The notes under the pieces were generated by a model. That model was not told the DNA's origin and searched no databases. It saw only the letters and a list, made by a program, of their open reading frames with translations. A stretch of DNA of 16,188 nt from DASUBN01 sp035465695 (GTDB lineage Bacteria; Pseudomonadota; Gammaproteobacteria; Natronospirales; REEB76). A program made the translations under genes and the position numbers. The stretch lies in contig DATIVR010000145.1 of NCBI GenBank assembly GCA_035465695.1, forward strand, positions 1 to 16,188, given 5' to 3'. Below are positions 8,091 through 14,377 of the stretch, piece by piece. Numbering within the stretch: position 1 is the first letter of the stretch; each line of letters starts with the position of its first letter.

Positions 8091-8957
8091 ATGGATGTCG
8101 ATAGCAGGAGCAGGAGTGCAATCCAGCATCTGAAGGCGCCATGCGGTCTCGCGGCGCTGGCCCTGCTGGCTGGTTGCGCCACGGCGCCGGAGGCGACGGA
8201 TTCCCTGCAGCCCGGCGCGCACCTGGCAGTCCTGCAGTTGGCGACATCGGTCAGCGATGCCCAGCTGCGCCGCGTCCTGCACTCGGACCGAAAAGACGTA
8301 GCTTCCGGAACACTGGAATCGGACAGGACCACCCTAGAGCAGTCCATGGACATGGCGCTCCAGCAGGCCTTCTCACAGTCCGCCGATCCGATACTGGTCT
8401 CGGCCCGCTTCGTTCCCCCGGGGCCGGTCGCATGGCCCATGACCATCGGCGAGCCGCTGGATGCCGCGACGCTCGCGCGACTTCAGGCAGCGCATCCGGC
8501 CGATGCCTATCTGCGCCTGCGGGTCACGGATTACGGGCAGACCCCGGGGAAATGGAAGAGCGCCTACATCAGCTTCGAGGTGGCGACCACGCTGGCCATC
8601 GGCGGCCTGCTGTACGTGCACAAGGCCACCCGTCCTCTGGCCGGGATCTATCTGTTGCAGGAGGGTATCGAGGAATACAGCGAGGGCTACGCAGGCTGGT
8701 GGCTGTTCAACCGCCTGTCCCGGCCGGTGCGTATCGAGGCCGATCTCATAGACGGCAAGAGCGGCGCGGTGCTGTGGAGCGGCAGCGATACCGGCATGGC
8801 CGCATGGACTTGGCATCACCTGTGGCACGTGGACGATGTGACACGGCATGAGCTCCTGAAGGTCTCCACCGCCAAGGCGGCGAAGGACCTGGTGGTCGAC
8901 TTGGGCGGACCTGATCGACGGGTATCGTCGACGAGACCGGATGCTTCCTGCAAATAG
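8091..8957 (+). CDS. Predicted lipoprotein, family not recognised
   Basis: This 288-residue protein has a lipoprotein signal: a basic N-terminus, then GLAALALLAGC with the lipid-acceptor Cys at 29, followed by Ala-Thr rather than Asp, which would favour outer-membrane sorting. The mature part has a mixed alpha/beta look. It includes a VSARFVPPGPVAWPM segment, a YLRLRVTDYGQTPGKW strand region, and a central hydrophobic stretch (about residues 163-188) that could be an amphipathic membrane contact. The C-terminal region has ADLIDGKSGAVLWSGSDTG followed by a Trp/His-rich turn, a pattern seen in periplasmic proteins that recruit or assemble envelope factors. I do not recognise the family. The gene faces the metallophosphoesterase gene with a 35-bp gap. 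The start is 8091 because no other in-frame ATG/GTG/TTG precedes the signal sequence. It has no Shine-Dalgarno, and an inverted repeat touches it. Confidence 0.8.
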   Translation: MDVDSRSRSAIQHLKAPCGLAALALLAGCATAPEATDSLQPGAHLAVLQLATSVSDAQLRRVLHSDRKDVASGTLESDRTTLEQSMDMALQQAFSQSADPILVSARFVPPGPVAWPMTIGEPLDAATLARLQAAHPADAYLRLRVTDYGQTPGKWKSAYISFEVATTLAIGGLLYVHKATRPLAGIYLLQEGIEEYSEGYAGWWLFNRLSRPVRIEADLIDGKSGAVLWSGSDTGMAAWTWHHLWHVDDVTRHELLKVSTAKAAKDLVVDLGGPDRRVSSTRPDASCK

Positions 8958-8992
8958 AGCTGCGCGACATCGGCGTCACTGCAGGCATTCCT

Positions 8993-9796
8993 TCAGCGGG
9001 AAACCAGCCTCTTGGGTGTGTCGCCGCGGTGCTTTCCCAGCTCGATGGCGTAATCGGCCCGGAAGTTCCCCACTTCCCGCAGCTGCTCCTTGCCGGCCCA
9101 CACGCCTCGCGGGTTAGCCACCACCCGGGTGTTGCCCAGCATGTAATCCACCGGGCCATACACCCCTGCATGTATCCACAGCATCGCGTCCGCCTCGATC
9201 ACCAGGTCATCCATCTTCGAGGCGAAACAGGCCGCGATCCGGTCGTCGCGGTAGCCGGTCGGTATCGAGCGTAGTGACGGCGCATGATGGGTGATTATCA
9301 CGGTGTGCCCGTCGTCATAGGGGTCGGTAGCCGTGCGCCACAGGTAATCCTCGGCGCGACGGTGCAGCGCGATGGTGTCGCCGGGAGTTATCGGGCCAAG
9401 ATGGTCCCTATAGATGTAGCGATAGTCAGGGCAATCCTCGCTGGCATGCACCATCCCTATGACCTCGTTACCGAACAGCGCGAAGTCTGTCCACAAGGTG
9501 CTGCCGATGAAACGCGTCCCGCGTACGAACAGGGTCTCGTTCTGCAACAGGTGCAGGTTCGAGCCCCAGGCCACAGAACGGAGTTCCGCGTCGAAGGTAT
9601 CCAGGTCGTGCCCGCGGTAGGAATAGTTCCCCAACACGTAGATGATGGGGCAGTCGTAGGTCCGCACCGCCCACTCGATGCCCTTGATGCCAAAGCCGAT
9701 GTTGCCTGCCAGCACCAGTACGTCGGGCAACACATCCGGCACCGGCGGCAGGCCGAGCTTATCGATATAGAGGTCAGATAGGATGCCGATTTTCAC
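8993..9796 (-). CDS. Metallophosphoesterase-fold protein with most metal ligands lost (probable pseudoenzyme)
   Basis: The 267-residue protein keeps the calcineurin-like phosphoesterase layout along its whole length, but its metal-binding motifs are altered. SDLH is SDLY (Asp8 kept, Tyr10). GD is GN (Asn32). GNHE is GNYS (Asn57 kept, Tyr58). THHAPS is intact (His170). WIHGHTH is WIHAGVY (Gly211 and Tyr213 instead of two His). So five usual ligands are replaced and three remain. Surrounding segments (IEWAVR, LWTDFALFGN, DYMLGNTRVVANPRG) are well preserved and the frame is intact, which argues against random decay. I chose GTG 9796 because the family begins MKI-L-SDLH; an in-frame ATG at 9985 would add 63 unrelated residues over a repeat-containing intergenic region. 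It is likely non-catalytic, perhaps binding or regulatory. The expected residues come from remembered family sequences. Confidence 0.82.
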   Translation of the reverse strand: MKIGILSDLYIDKLGLPPVPDVLPDVLVLAGNIGFGIKGIEWAVRTYDCPIIYVLGNYSYRGHDLDTFDAELRSVAWGSNLHLLQNETLFVRGTRFIGSTLWTDFALFGNEVIGMVHASEDCPDYRYIYRDHLGPITPGDTIALHRRAEDYLWRTATDPYDDGHTVIITHHAPSLRSIPTGYRDDRIAACFASKMDDLVIEADAMLWIHAGVYGPVDYMLGNTRVVANPRGVWAGKEQLREVGNFRADYAIELGKHRGDTPKRLVSR

Positions 9797-9871
9797 CCGC
9801 GTTCCATCGGATGCGTGTCGGCACCCCGAAGAGGCTCCGCAGACGGTATCTGCATGCAGCGTGTCGCGCTG

Positions 9872-9929
9872 GGACCGTGCACACAAATCCTTCCCGTACA
9901 CCCGGTGGGAGTGGGCGGGTGCACGGTCC
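9872..9929. repeat. 11-bp perfect inverted repeat with 36-bp spacer
   Basis: GGACCGTGCAC (9872-9882) and GTGCACGGTCC (9919-9929) are exact complements. The spacer has a small hairpin around CACCCGGTG. A TGCATGCA palindrome lies just upstream at 9851-9858. The region 9797-10092 has no convincing gene: it holds this repeat and presumably the divergent promoters of the metallophosphoesterase and the TetR-type regulator. A paired operator or a remnant of a small mobile element are both possible; I see no target-site duplication. Confidence 0.6.
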
Positions 9930-10092
9930 TCAAGCTGGCGGCCGCAAACGTGGGGTCTCCGGGCCAGTGGGGCAGAGTTTGCCAAGCATCCTCTCGGGTG
10001 AATACCTGAGACCTATTGGGGTGGTATCCCTATGGTCGTAACGGGTTCATGACCGGAATATGTCGTTGCCGGAACACAGACAAAGGACGTCG

Positions 10093-10752
10093 ATGCTCTT
10101 CGAAGCGCGAGCCGCGGCGGCTGGACCGCCGGATACCGATGTCGGGCGTGACACCACCATCCGGCGTTACGCCGTGCGCCGCAACATCCTCACCGCCGCC
10201 AAACAGCGGTTCGCCCGCCGCGGCTACGAGCATGTGACGCTCCAGCAGATCGCCCGCGATGCCGGCATGGATTGGCGCGACTTCGTGGTGTATTTCCGCG
10301 ACAAACGTGCCCTGCTCACCGCGGTGCTGGACGATGCGTGGGACGACTTGCTGCCTCGCTTGAACGACATCATGTCCGGCTCGATCACGGCTCACAGCGC
10401 CCTGCTCAGCATGTTCGCTTTCATGACCAACGCCCTGCACAAGGACGAGGAGCTGGGATGCCTGCTGTTGTTCGAAGGCCGCCGTTCCAACCCGGAAGCG
10501 GGGGAGATCGGACTGTCCGGAGGCTATCACCGTTTCATGCAGGTCTGCCGCGACCTGGTGGCACGGGGCCAGCGTGACGGCAGTTTCCGGTCCACGTATC
10601 ACCCAAGCGTGGCGGCCTCCATGCTGGTGGGTGCGCTGGAAGGCATGCTGCGCGATCGACTGGTCGCCGCGCAGGAGCGCAGCACCACGCCTTATAACGG
10701 TACCTACCTCATGCAGGCCTTCGACGCGCTGGTCACTTCCCTGAAGAACTGA
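10093..10752 (+). CDS. TetR/AcrR-family transcriptional regulator
   Basis: This 219-residue regulator has the TetR N-terminal helix-turn-helix: NILTAAKQRFARRGYEHVT (31-49) leads into LQQIARDAGMDWRDFVVYFRDK (50-71), which ends in the usual YF-x-K recognition-helix pattern. A helical ligand-binding and dimerisation domain follows, with no recognisable ligand signature. ATG 10093 is preceded by AAAGGA (10082-10087) at 5 bases and is preferred to ATG 10060, which lacks good spacing. About 20 residues precede the first conserved helix, an extension somewhat longer than usual. The aquaporin gene begins 74 bp downstream on the same strand and is the most likely regulated neighbour, though the divergent metallophosphoesterase upstream is another candidate. 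Family call firm; target inferred. Confidence 0.92.
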   Translation: MLFEARAAAAGPPDTDVGRDTTIRRYAVRRNILTAAKQRFARRGYEHVTLQQIARDAGMDWRDFVVYFRDKRALLTAVLDDAWDDLLPRLNDIMSGSITAHSALLSMFAFMTNALHKDEELGCLLLFEGRRSNPEAGEIGLSGGYHRFMQVCRDLVARGQRDGSFRSTYHPSVAASMLVGALEGMLRDRLVAAQERSTTPYNGTYLMQAFDALVTSLKN

Positions 10753-10814
10753 TCGCCACATATGTAAGGGCCGCGCCCGGTCAAATGCGTGCGTGATTGT
10801 GCCGGGGCTTCGCT

Positions 10815-10820
10815 TACATT
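10815..10820 (+). promoter_or_regulatory. Possible -10 for leaderless aquaporin transcript
   Basis: TACATT is followed by six bases (CGCAGC) and then ATG 10827, with no Shine-Dalgarno sequence in between. This is the spacing expected when transcription starts at the ATG. No matching -35 at 16-18 bp was found. An ACATATGT palindrome at 10758-10765 could be an operator. Confidence 0.2.
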
Positions 10821-10826
10821 CGCAGC

Positions 10827-11495
10827 ATGCGTCTGCGCGACAGATTGTTCGGCGAGTTCCTGGGCACCGTGTTCTGGCTGCTGATCACCCTGGGGTCGGA
10901 CGCCGCGGCCGCCCACGCCAGCGGTGGCAACGAATATTTCACGCTCATGGCCAATTCGCTCGCCACCGGTTTCGGCATCGGCGCGCTCATCCTCTCGCTC
11001 AACGCCGTCTCCGGGGCCTGCTTCAACCCGCTCGCCTCGGTGTTGCTATGCGCCAAAGGCGAGGTCCCGTGGAGACATCTCCCCGGCTATCTCGTCATGC
11101 AGTTCGGCGGCGCGCTCCTAGGGGTCCTGCTGCTGCATTTCCTGTTCGGGCTGCCGGTGTTCGAAGTGGCGGAGAAGCCCGAGCCAGGGCTCGCCCTGGC
11201 CTGCTCGGAGTTCGTCGGCAGCATCGGGCTCCTCATGGTCATCCATCGCGTGGGCAACACCCGCTCCGAATGGGTCGCCTACGCGGTGGGAGCTTATCTC
11301 CTGGCCGCCACCTGGGCCCTGCCCAGCAACTGCATCGCCAATCCCGCGCTCACCGTGGCCCGCATGTTCACGCTCACCTTCGGCGGCGTGCGCCCTGCGG
11401 ATGCCGCCGGGTTCCTCGCGGCACAGCTGCTGGCGCTGGCGGCGGTGGTGACCGTGATCCATTGCAACAAGCGTCTCTCCGCACTGGGTGATTGA
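10827..11495 (+). CDS. MIP-family channel, AqpS-like, with altered pore motifs
   Basis: This 222-residue polytopic protein has about six hydrophobic segments (starting near residues 8, 40, 84, 122, 147 and 192) and the two half-helix motifs of the major intrinsic protein family. The first is SGACFNPLAS (NPL at 67-69, with Cys at the usual His position). The second is ANPALTVAR (NPA at 172-174). Leu175 stands where water-selective aquaporins have the filter Arg, with an Arg four residues further on. The motif NPALTVARMFTLTFGGVRPADAAGF resembles AqpS-type channels found with arsenic genes. It probably moves small neutral solutes across the inner membrane. The start is ATG 10827 from the family N-terminus; a TTG at 10797 in frame is less likely. 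The gene lies downstream of the TetR gene. Confidence 0.87.
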   Translation: MRLRDRLFGEFLGTVFWLLITLGSDAAAAHASGGNEYFTLMANSLATGFGIGALILSLNAVSGACFNPLASVLLCAKGEVPWRHLPGYLVMQFGGALLGVLLLHFLFGLPVFEVAEKPEPGLALACSEFVGSIGLLMVIHRVGNTRSEWVAYAVGAYLLAATWALPSNCIANPALTVARMFTLTFGGVRPADAAGFLAAQLLALAAVVTVIHCNKRLSALGD

Positions 11496-11567
11496 GATGT
11501 TGAAGGTCCACACCCTCCAGGAAGTTCCGCGGCACGTCTCGCGCTCAGGATCATCTTCCCCATCCAG

Positions 11568-11684
11568 ATGGCGGACCTGGCAGCGGTGTTCACCGCCGTG
11601 CCGGGGATGGTGGCCGGCACCGCCGTGGTGTCCCTGGTATTGGGCGCATTCCTGACCTGGAAGGCGTACAGTCGATACCGGTAG
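11568..11684 (+). CDS. Possible 38-residue single-pass membrane peptide
   Basis: ATG 11568 opens a 38-codon frame ending at TAG 11682-11684. The peptide has an acidic start (MADLAAVF), one continuous hydrophobic stretch of about 22 residues (VPGMVAGTAVVSLVLGAFLTW) interrupted only by small residues, and a basic end (KAYSRYR), so a Cys-in topology fits the positive-inside rule. Third positions are mostly G or C. It sits in the same frame as the aquaporin gene 73 bp upstream and 23 bp before the next gene. There is no convincing ribosome site. It may be a real small protein or a degenerate fragment. Confidence 0.4.
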   Translation: MADLAAVFTAVPGMVAGTAVVSLVLGAFLTWKAYSRYR

Positions 11685-11707
11685 CACCACCATCACGGAG
11701 GGATGCC

Positions 11708-11923
11708 ATGGCCAAGAAGAAGAGACGCACTGCCAAGAAGAAGGCTTCCAAGAAGAAGCGCAAGGCCCCGGTCCGCAAACGCCGTCCGGCTCGCAAGAAA
11801 AGTGCGGCCGCCCGCAAGAAGCGCAGCAAGAGACGGCCGGCGCGCCGCGCCACCCAGCCCAGCGCCGCCGTCGCCGATGTGTCGGCGCTCACCGGCAGCA
11901 TGATGCCCATCGTCGGTCCCTGA
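11708..11923 (+). CDS. Histone H1-like Lys/Arg/Ala-rich protein
   Basis: This 71-residue protein is almost entirely Lys, Arg, Ala, Ser and Pro in its first 50 residues, in repeated KKK, KKKA and RKK blocks, like the C-terminal tails of eukaryotic H1 and the bacterial H1-like/AlgP proteins. Such tails bind DNA through charge. The last 20 residues (AVADVSALTGSMMPIVGP) are neutral and hydrophobic. GGAGG (11697-11701) precedes ATG 11708 by 6 bases. A second ATG at 11703 is in another frame and too close. It is followed at once by a strong hairpin, so it may be transcribed on its own. Nucleic-acid binding is inferred from composition only. Confidence 0.75.
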   Translation: MAKKKRRTAKKKASKKKRKAPVRKRRPARKKSAAARKKRSKRRPARRATQPSAAVADVSALTGSMMPIVGP

Positions 11924-11928
11924 GCGGA

Positions 11929-11956
11929 GCCGCCCGGCCGTCTGCGGCCGGGCGGC
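11929..11956 (+). terminator. 12-bp all-G/C hairpin after the H1-like gene
   Basis: GCCGCCCGGCCG, loop TCTG, CGGCCGGGCGGC form a perfect 12-bp stem, starting 5 bases after the H1-like stop. All 24 stem bases are G or C. ATAAT follows instead of a T-run, so it is a strong hairpin but not a classic intrinsic terminator. It may also protect the 3' end of the transcript. Confidence 0.6.
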
Positions 11957-12030
11957 ATAATGGACGCTGGGACTATCCGGCAGCGCGTTCCCACAGAGAT
12001 ATGCTTAGGTCTTCGAGAGGAGCAGACTCC

Positions 12031-12756
12031 ATGCCCAAGCAGAAGCCCCGCAAGAAGAAGGCCGCGAAGGCCGCAACCAAGCCGATCGGCCGTTTCCCCA
12101 ACGAATCCAGGTCCTACCGCAAGGCCCGCGACCAGCTGCTCAAGGCCGAGGTGGCGCTGCGCCGCCAGGTGGAGGCCGTGGCCAGGCTGCGGCGCAAGCT
12201 GCCAGTGGGCGGCGAGGTGCCGGAAGACTTCGTGTTCGAGGAGCAGGCGGACGTGGTGGGCATCCGCAAGGTCAGGCTCTCGGGACTCTTCGGGCCGGGC
12301 AAGGACACGTTGATCCTGTACAACTACATGTACAGCCTGAGCATGCCGGACCCTTGTCCCATGTGCACCTCCATCATCGACTCGCTGGACGGCGCGGCGA
12401 ACCACGTGAACCAGCGCGCCAACATCGCGGTGGTGGCCAAGTCGCCGCTGCCGCGCATCATGACCTTCGCCCGCAACCGCGGCTGGCGCAACTTGCGCTT
12501 CCTCTCCTCCGCCGACAACGGCTACAACCGCCTCTACCACGGCGAGGACGCGGACGGCCGCCAGGTGCCCATGATGAACGTGTTCGTGAAGAAGGATGGC
12601 CAGGTCCGGCACTTCTGGGCCAGCGAACTGGCCTTCACCCAGGGCGACAAGGGTCAGAACCCGCGGCATGTGGACATGATCTGGCCGCTGTGGAACCTGC
12701 TGGACCTCACGCCGGAAGGAAGAGGGCGAGACTGGTATCCCAGGCTGCAGTACTGA
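12031..12756 (+). CDS. DUF899 family thioredoxin-like protein
   Basis: This 241-residue protein has the DUF899 sequence pattern: SYRKARDQLLKAEVALRRQVEAVA (28-51), LPVGGEVPEDFVF, DTLILYNYMY, then CPMC (109-112) within DPCPMCTSIIDSLDG, QRANIAVVAKSPL, GWRNLRFLSS, YNRLYH, HFWASEL and IWPLWNLLDLTPEGRG. The family is predicted to have a thioredoxin fold, and the CxxC is the likely redox pair; the reaction is not established. A basic tail, MPKQKPRKKKAAKAATKP, precedes the domain and resembles the H1-like protein upstream. GAGAGGAG (12015-12022) lies 8 bases before ATG 12031, which favours this start over ATG 12001. The lipoprotein gene follows after 12 bp, so the two may be co-transcribed. Cytoplasmic by lack of a signal peptide. 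Confidence 0.9.
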   Translation: MPKQKPRKKKAAKAATKPIGRFPNESRSYRKARDQLLKAEVALRRQVEAVARLRRKLPVGGEVPEDFVFEEQADVVGIRKVRLSGLFGPGKDTLILYNYMYSLSMPDPCPMCTSIIDSLDGAANHVNQRANIAVVAKSPLPRIMTFARNRGWRNLRFLSSADNGYNRLYHGEDADGRQVPMMNVFVKKDGQVRHFWASELAFTQGDKGQNPRHVDMIWPLWNLLDLTPEGRGRDWYPRLQY

Positions 12757-12768
12757 AAGAGCTAAGCG

Positions 12769-13335
12769 ATGACGATATTCCGTCACGGCCATCTGTGTGC
12801 CGTCCTGTGCCTGTGTCTCGGCGCCTGCAGTGTGGAGCGCTGGGCGGTGAAGACCGGCACCGATGCTGATGTGGGCCGGGTGGATCTCGCCCGTAGCACC
12901 GCGACCACGATCGGAGCGCTGCGTGCCTTGCCGGCGCCGTCGATCCTGCCGGCTGACCATCGCGTGCCGCCCACCGAGACCACCCAGTTCACAGTCGCTG
13001 GCAGACTCAAGCAATACAAGCTGGCAGTCGATTCCGACTATCACCTGGTGATCGTCGATGAGACCGGCCACACCATGATCGCGGAGATCCCGGATCCGCG
13101 CGACATGGACAAGGACAGTCCCTTCATCGCCGGCGTCCGGAATGCGCGCGCCGAGTTCGACAAGGCGTACAAGGCCACCTACTTCTTCAAGTCCGCCGGC
13201 GTGCCCGTGTGCGTGAAGGGCATTGGCTTCTTCGATTTCAAGCACGGCCAACCCGGGGTCGCCCCCAACGGCATCGAGCTGCATCCCCTGCTAGATATCC
13301 AGTTCAACCGTTGCCCCACCTCCGGCCAGCCCTGA
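12769..13335 (+). CDS. Small lipoprotein carrying an unnamed domain shared with the gene at 14411
   Basis: This 188-residue protein has a lipobox LCLGAC with Cys20 followed by Ser, pointing to lipidation and probably outer-membrane sorting. The mature part (21-180) is one domain: VERWAVKTGTDADVG, PTETTQF, YKL-DSDYHLVI, HTMIAEIPDP, ARAEFDK, GIGFFDFKHGQPGVAPNGIELHPLLDIQFN. I know the pattern from uncharacterised secreted bacterial proteins but not a family name. Its alternating strands and DSDYHLVI-D-TG-TMIAEIP run suggest a beta-barrel such as an OB fold; this is speculative. It aligns without gaps to residues 51-210 of the protein at 14411 (107 of 160 identical). The start has a weak GAAAGAG. 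It follows the DUF899 gene by 12 bp. Confidence 0.85.
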   Translation: MTIFRHGHLCAVLCLCLGACSVERWAVKTGTDADVGRVDLARSTATTIGALRALPAPSILPADHRVPPTETTQFTVAGRLKQYKLAVDSDYHLVIVDETGHTMIAEIPDPRDMDKDSPFIAGVRNARAEFDKAYKATYFFKSAGVPVCVKGIGFFDFKHGQPGVAPNGIELHPLLDIQFNRCPTSGQP

Positions 13336-13540
13336 TCAGGCTTTGGTAGTACTATCGATAGGGGGACGAAAAGAGGGGTCCATGGAAATGTATCTGCTAC
13401 CTGCGTGCCTGTCAGCCGTGGGCGCATAGTCATCGATCTGATCTACAAATCTTGGGATTAAGAAGCTGCTAAGCCTCGCGTCTCGTCCTGCTTCGGCTCG
13501 CGACGCTCTTTTCGTAGCTCACTAGGGGAAGGAAAGTCCG
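13336..13540. other. Intergenic region before the lower-G+C gene
   Basis: These 205 bases hold no convincing gene. A 15-codon frame at 13382-13429 has a purine-rich AAGAGGGG before it but is too short to support. The second half holds the hairpin listed at 13478. G+C falls through this stretch, marking the left side of the compositionally different segment. Confidence 0.5.
13478..13513 (+). terminator. Hairpin plus T-rich run upstream of the lower-G+C gene
   Basis: GCGTCTCG (13478-13485) pairs with CGCGACGC (13499-13506) with one mismatch, followed by TCTTTTC. It looks like an intrinsic terminator. It lies about 140 bases after the lipoprotein stop and 28 bases before ATG 13541, so it could end the former transcript or attenuate the latter. 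Confidence 0.4.
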
Positions 13541-14188
13541 ATGTCGGAAAGTATTAATACCATCGCTCATCAAAATTGGGTTGATATCGCCCAGCTCATA
13601 ACGGCTATCGCAGCCGTGTTGATTGCCGCAGGCGCCTTTCGATTTTCAATTCGTGAAGGACGCCGCAATCAGGAACGAACTGAATTGAGCTTGGTGCCTG
13701 CGCTAGCCGCACATAAGAATGCCTACGAACATGACCCAGTATTGGGGCACAAGATAGTCAATCTTGGAACGGGGCCCGGAATAATAGACGCCATTTACTT
13801 GGTCTATGGCGGCGTGCCAGTCGAAGTCACCAACGACGTCCAATGGCCGCATAAAATTGCACCGACTTTGCAGAAGTACGGCAGACTTGACCTGCTGCGC
13901 AAATTTGATGGCATATCGTTTGGCCCTGGGGGCGGCACCTCGGGGTCTGTATTTGGTTCGCCTTTTGAGCTTCCGATAGTCGAGATTCGTACCGATGGAC
14001 TCAATCATGATGCTCTTGCCAGACATCAAGAATTCGTCATGGATTCATGGATCGTCGTATTCTTCCGCTCCTTTTATGGCAGACGATTCGTCAACATTGA
14101 AAAATACAATCCGGCGGGTAATGCAGATAGTACGCTAAGCCCGGCAGAGTGGATTAGCGCACACTATCCTCCTCCACGGCCCAATTAG
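13541..14188 (+). CDS. Membrane-anchored protein of unknown function, lower G+C than its neighbours
   Basis: This 215-residue protein has one N-terminal membrane segment (about residues 16-34, LITAIAAVLIAAGAFRF) followed by basic residues (REGRRNQER), which puts the remaining 180 residues in the cytoplasm by the positive-inside rule. The soluble part begins LSLVPALAAHKNAYEH, with HKIVNLGTGPGIIDAIYLVYGG, a pattern I associate with uncharacterised anchored proteins that often sit in mobile regions. No catalytic motif is visible. GGAAGG lies about 9 bases before ATG. Codon use differs sharply from the flanks: many A- and T-ending codons, and a hand count of 13561-13620 gives 30 of 60 G+C. It is flanked by hairpins and lies between two paralogous domain copies, which suggests it was acquired. 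Coding is firm; function unknown. Confidence 0.82.
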   Translation: MSESINTIAHQNWVDIAQLITAIAAVLIAAGAFRFSIREGRRNQERTELSLVPALAAHKNAYEHDPVLGHKIVNLGTGPGIIDAIYLVYGGVPVEVTNDVQWPHKIAPTLQKYGRLDLLRKFDGISFGPGGGTSGSVFGSPFELPIVEIRTDGLNHDALARHQEFVMDSWIVVFFRSFYGRRFVNIEKYNPAGNADSTLSPAEWISAHYPPPRPN

Positions 14189-14245
14189 GTGAAGCATGTT
14201 CCCGGAAACGAAGTCTAGAAAGTATCTGCACAAAGAAGACAAGAC

Positions 14246-14294
14246 ATCGAAATAGCGAAATTTGATTCAGTTAAGTTTCGATTTTTCGCTTTTC
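14246..14294 (+). terminator. Imperfect 15-bp stem with interleaved alternative pairings and T-rich end
   Basis: ATCGAAATAGCGAAA (14246-14260) pairs with TTTCGATTTTTCGCT (14276-14290) at 12 of 15 positions and is followed by TTTC. The arms also contain ATCGAAA/TTTCGAT and AGCGAAA/TTTCGCT as perfect pairs in the order A-B-A'-B', so alternative folds exist. The most likely role is terminator of the gene ending at 14188. Confidence 0.45.
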
Positions 14295-14301
14295 ATTCCG
14301 C

Positions 14302-14314
14302 CGAATTTAATTCG
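14302..14314 (+). promoter_or_regulatory. Palindrome overlapping a TTTAAT -10-like sequence
   Basis: CGAATT-T-AATTCG is a perfect inverted repeat around one base. Inside it TTTAAT (14306-14311) matches the -10 consensus at 5 of 6. The T-rich segment 17 bp upstream is only a weak -35. It may be the promoter, with an overlapping operator, of the gene at 14411, whose leader would then be about 90 nt. The rest of 14189-14410 holds no gene. Confidence 0.3.
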
Positions 14315-14377
14315 CCCCTGAACATGTGAAATGCGTGCGGGAACTGCCACGTTCCTGTGCTAAAGCCTGTGTGTTTT

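Noticed and set aside
1582..9796. A DNA-repair operon combining Lhr with a metallophosphoesterase, as known from Pseudomonas putida and others.
   Set aside because: That operon uses the shorter Lhr form with ligase and nuclease genes. Here Lhr is full-length, the phosphoesterase is 3 kb away on the other strand, belongs to a different subgroup, and lacks its metal ligands.
8993..9985. A longer phosphoesterase starting at ATG 9985.
   Set aside because: The extra 63 residues do not resemble the family and would cover a non-coding stretch with an 11-bp inverted repeat. GTG 9796 gives the normal family N-terminus.
5910..11495. An arsenic-resistance cluster, from an ArsN2-like enzyme and an AqpS-like channel.
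   Set aside because: The two genes are 4.5 kb apart in different units, and no arsR, arsB, arsC, arsH or arsM is present.
13382..13429. A 15-codon open frame with a purine-rich sequence before it.
   Set aside because: It is too short and has no sign of conservation that I can judge from one sequence. It could be a leader peptide, but support is lacking.
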